NCBI GenBank assembly: GCA_018267965.1
Contig: JAFDXK010000001.1
Span: 372,001 to 436,000 of the forward strand
DNA from: Bacteroidota bacterium
Lineage (GTDB): Bacteria; Bacteroidota; Bacteroidia; Chitinophagales; Chitinophagaceae
DNA length: 64,000 bases
Direction of reading: 5' to 3'
The position numbers and the translations under genes are program-made. Under the pieces are notes generated by a model. The model had not been told where the DNA came from. It did not search any database and saw only the letters and a program-made list of their open reading frames with translations. Of the stretch, positions 61,926 to 64,000 are shown in pieces. Numbering within the stretch: position 1 is the first letter of the stretch; each line of letters starts with the position of its first letter.

Positions 61926-64000
61926 ATGAAATTTTTATTTACGTTTTTGAGTGTTATTCTATTTACAGAGGTATTACCGGCCCAGGAGACTGAGTACAGG
62001 AGTACCGCTAACCCCATGTACTGGAAAAACCGTATTCCTGATGGTGCCTATTGGCAGCAGGATGTGAGTTATAAAATAGATGCCAAGATTGATGAAACCA
62101 CCAATATTGTGGATGGCGCCGAAACGCTTGAGTATTGGAATAATTCTCCCGACACATTGCGATTTGTTTATTTCCATCTATGGCAAAACGCTTTTATAAA
62201 AGGTTCGCATCTGCATTCGCTTGAAGAGGCCGAGAATCAAAAGGCTCGTATGGGTAAGTACGAAAAGCAGGGATTAGGTATTGTGTTGGAAGATGTAAAA
62301 GCAGATAATGTTGCGGCAACGCTTGAACTTGATAATACTATTCTGAAAGTGAATTTACCTAAGCCGTTATACCCGGGTGCTAAGGTGACATTCAAAATGA
62401 ATTTCAAAACCTACTACGATAATGGCAGCACACGCCGCCGTATGCAAATGTGGGATGCGTGGGGTTATAAGCATTACAATGGTGTGCAATGGTTTCCTAA
62501 AATATGTGTGTACGACCGCAAGTTTGGCTGGGATACCCAACAACATTTGAATAAAGAATTTTATGGCGACTATGGTACTTATGATGTGAAGCTCGACTTC
62601 GCATCTAACTATGTAGTAGAAGCAACAGGTGTGTTACTGAATCGTAAAGAAGCATTACCTGATGCACTGCGCGAGAAACTGGATGTGAAGAATTTCAAAG
62701 ACAAAAAATGGGATGAAAAACCATCCGAAATAACTCCGTATAATAAAGACGAACGTAAGGTGTGGCATTATCGCGCTATCAATGTACATGATTTTGCTTT
62801 TACTGCCGACCCGTCTTATCGTTTGTCAACTGCTTACTGGAATGGTATTGAATGTGTAGGTATTGTACAGGAGCCTCACGCAAGTGGTTGGCAAAACAGT
62901 GGTGAGTTCGTTGCGAAAATCATCCAAACATTTTCTGAAGACATAGGTATGTATCAATATCCTAAGATGGTAGCCGCTGATGCCCGTGATGGTATGGAAT
63001 ACCCAATGCTAACATTGGACGGAGGTAAAGACCCTGGTTATCATGGTTTGCTGGTGCACGAGATAGGGCATAACTGGTTTTACGGACAGGTGGGTAATAA
63101 CGAAACATATCGTGCTGCATTGGATGAAGGCTTCACTCAATTCCTTACAGCCTGGGGCTTGCGCCGCTTAGATGGCGAAAACATACTTACCGAGCCTCAG
63201 AAGAATTGGTACAAGCGAATGTTTAGCAAAGAGCAAATGAAAGTGCTGGATCGTAGTGTGGAGAATGCTTATGTTTTCGATGCTCTTAATCAAGAAGAGT
63301 TGCCTATCAATACGCATTCAGATGATTTCCACAATGCACTGGGGCATGAAGGTGGTTACAGGCAGGTATATTATAAGACTGCAACCATGCTCTATAACCT
63401 GCAATACACACTGGGCGATTCACTCTTCCAGGCAGCATTGCAGCATTATTTTGCTCAATGGCGTTTTGCACATCCGTATTTCGAAGATTTCAGGAATTCG
63501 ATTATTCAATTCACGCACGTAGACCTCAACTGGTTTTTTGATGAGTGGATGGAAACAACCAAAGCAATTGATTATAGTATAGAACGCATTCATAAAATAA
63601 AAGGAGTTGACAGTTTTGCGGTAACCTTCCGCCGCAGGGGACAAATGCAAATGCCGATAACTTTTACCGTTACGGCAAAGAGCGGCAGCAAACATGATTT
63701 CTATATTCCTAACACATGGTTTGAAAAGCAGGCTGCAAATACCACCACCTTACCTAAATGGTATGGCTGGGGTAAACTGCATGATACCTACACTGCCAAT
63801 ATTCATGTGCCTAACGGCGTGAAAAATATACAGATAGATACATCATACCGATTGGCAGATGTGTATATGCTCGATAATTACAAATCACGTATGCTACCAT
63901 TCTCACCTAAGGCGTTGGTAGTAAAATTTGATGGAGGTTTGAACAACCCGTGGGATAGAAGGCATAATCGCGCGTATGTTCGTCCTGATGTGTGGTGGAA
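61926..64000 (+). CDS. M1-family zinc aminopeptidase, 3' end outside window
   Basis: 691 residues are present and the frame is still open at the last base. Signal peptide MKFLFTFLSVILFTEVLPAQ. N-terminal beta-sandwich (DAKIDETTNIVDGAETLEYW ... RFVYFHLWQNAF). Gluzincin site HEIGH at residues 378-382 in LLVHEIGHNWFYGQVGNNE, with the third ligand in ALDEGFTQF. Usual GxMEN exopeptidase motif is replaced by DGMEYPML, as in the Bacteroidota M1 subgroup. Periplasmic or surface peptidase. Divergent from the BNR protein gene with 220 bases between. Confidence 0.9.
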   Translation, partial: MKFLFTFLSVILFTEVLPAQETEYRSTANPMYWKNRIPDGAYWQQDVSYKIDAKIDETTNIVDGAETLEYWNNSPDTLRFVYFHLWQNAFIKGSHLHSLEEAENQKARMGKYEKQGLGIVLEDVKADNVAATLELDNTILKVNLPKPLYPGAKVTFKMNFKTYYDNGSTRRRMQMWDAWGYKHYNGVQWFPKICVYDRKFGWDTQQHLNKEFYGDYGTYDVKLDFASNYVVEATGVLLNRKEALPDALREKLDVKNFKDKKWDEKPSEITPYNKDERKVWHYRAINVHDFAFTADPSYRLSTAYWNGIECVGIVQEPHASGWQNSGEFVAKIIQTFSEDIGMYQYPKMVAADARDGMEYPMLTLDGGKDPGYHGLLVHEIGHNWFYGQVGNNETYRAALDEGFTQFLTAWGLRRLDGENILTEPQKNWYKRMFSKEQMKVLDRSVENAYVFDALNQEELPINTHSDDFHNALGHEGGYRQVYYKTATMLYNLQYTLGDSLFQAALQHYFAQWRFAHPYFEDFRNSIIQFTHVDLNWFFDEWMETTKAIDYSIERIHKIKGVDSFAVTFRRRGQMQMPITFTVTAKSGSKHDFYIPNTWFEKQAANTTTLPKWYGWGKLHDTYTANIHVPNGVKNIQIDTSYRLADVYMLDNYKSRMLPFSPKALVVKFDGGLNNPWDRRHNRAYVRPDVWW

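Overview
The window looks like chromosomal DNA of a Bacteroidota organism, most likely a relative of the Chitinophagaceae. Seven predicted secreted proteins end in a type A sorting domain of the type IX secretion system. There is also a PorP/SprF protein beside a PorE-like OmpA protein, a TonB-dependent receptor with a carboxypeptidase-like N-terminal domain, and promoters of the Bacteroidota type (TTTG, about 19 bases, TAnnTTTG) with few Shine-Dalgarno sites. No tRNA, rRNA or CRISPR array was seen.

Layout. 1-5.2 kb: end of prfC, a parallel beta-helix T9SS cargo protein, an MFS transporter and a double GNAT protein. 5.3-8.6 kb: two divergent regulator-led operons. One runs leftward (SRPBCC protein, HTH repressor, DUF4287 protein). 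The other runs rightward and is an arsenic operon (arsR, arsM, an aquaporin, arsC). Both have clear palindromic operators over their promoters. 8.7-15.2 kb: a tandem pair of DNRLRE-type secreted proteins, an O-methyltransferase with a lipoprotein, a GT39-like membrane glycosyltransferase and a diheme cytochrome. 15.2-17.7 kb: a lone AT-rich NACHT NTPase, a candidate anti-phage gene, flanked by two related repeats in inverted orientation. 17.7-20.7 kb: UPF0173 hydrolase, parA, parB and a YkgJ-family protein, with a parS-like inverted repeat upstream. 20.7-24.8 kb: two small Cys-rich lipoproteins, then an MbnP/MbnH copper-protein pair and a YHYH protein. 24.9-35.5 kb: orphan genes, a PAS protein with a histidine-kinase dimerisation domain but no ATPase domain, a TonB receptor, a Crp-like regulator, a delta-60 repeat protein, lolA and ftsK. 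35.9-41.8 kb: porP-like, porE-like, prmA, plsY and an M48 protease lipoprotein.

41,819-45,241 is a complete IS1595-family transposon. It has 27-bp identical terminal inverted repeats and a perfect 8-bp target duplication (AATTTTTA). Besides its ISXO2-like transposase it carries a Panacea-domain gene followed by an unknown 171-residue gene (a candidate toxin-antitoxin pair), a winged-helix-like gene and a 44-residue basic protein gene. This is the clearest accessory system in the window.

45.3-64 kb: a spermidine-synthase-like methyltransferase, oxyR with a textbook OxyR site over its own promoter, a large GEVED T9SS protein, YdeI-like and hotdog proteins, a GT2 glycosyltransferase, an RDD protein and a membrane pyrophosphatase. 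After these come an ECF sigma factor coupled to an anti-sigma factor that contains a TonB-receptor plug-like segment and TPRs, a gene broken by a one-base homopolymer deletion, a sortilin/BNR-type T9SS protein, and the start of an M1 aminopeptidase that runs off the end.
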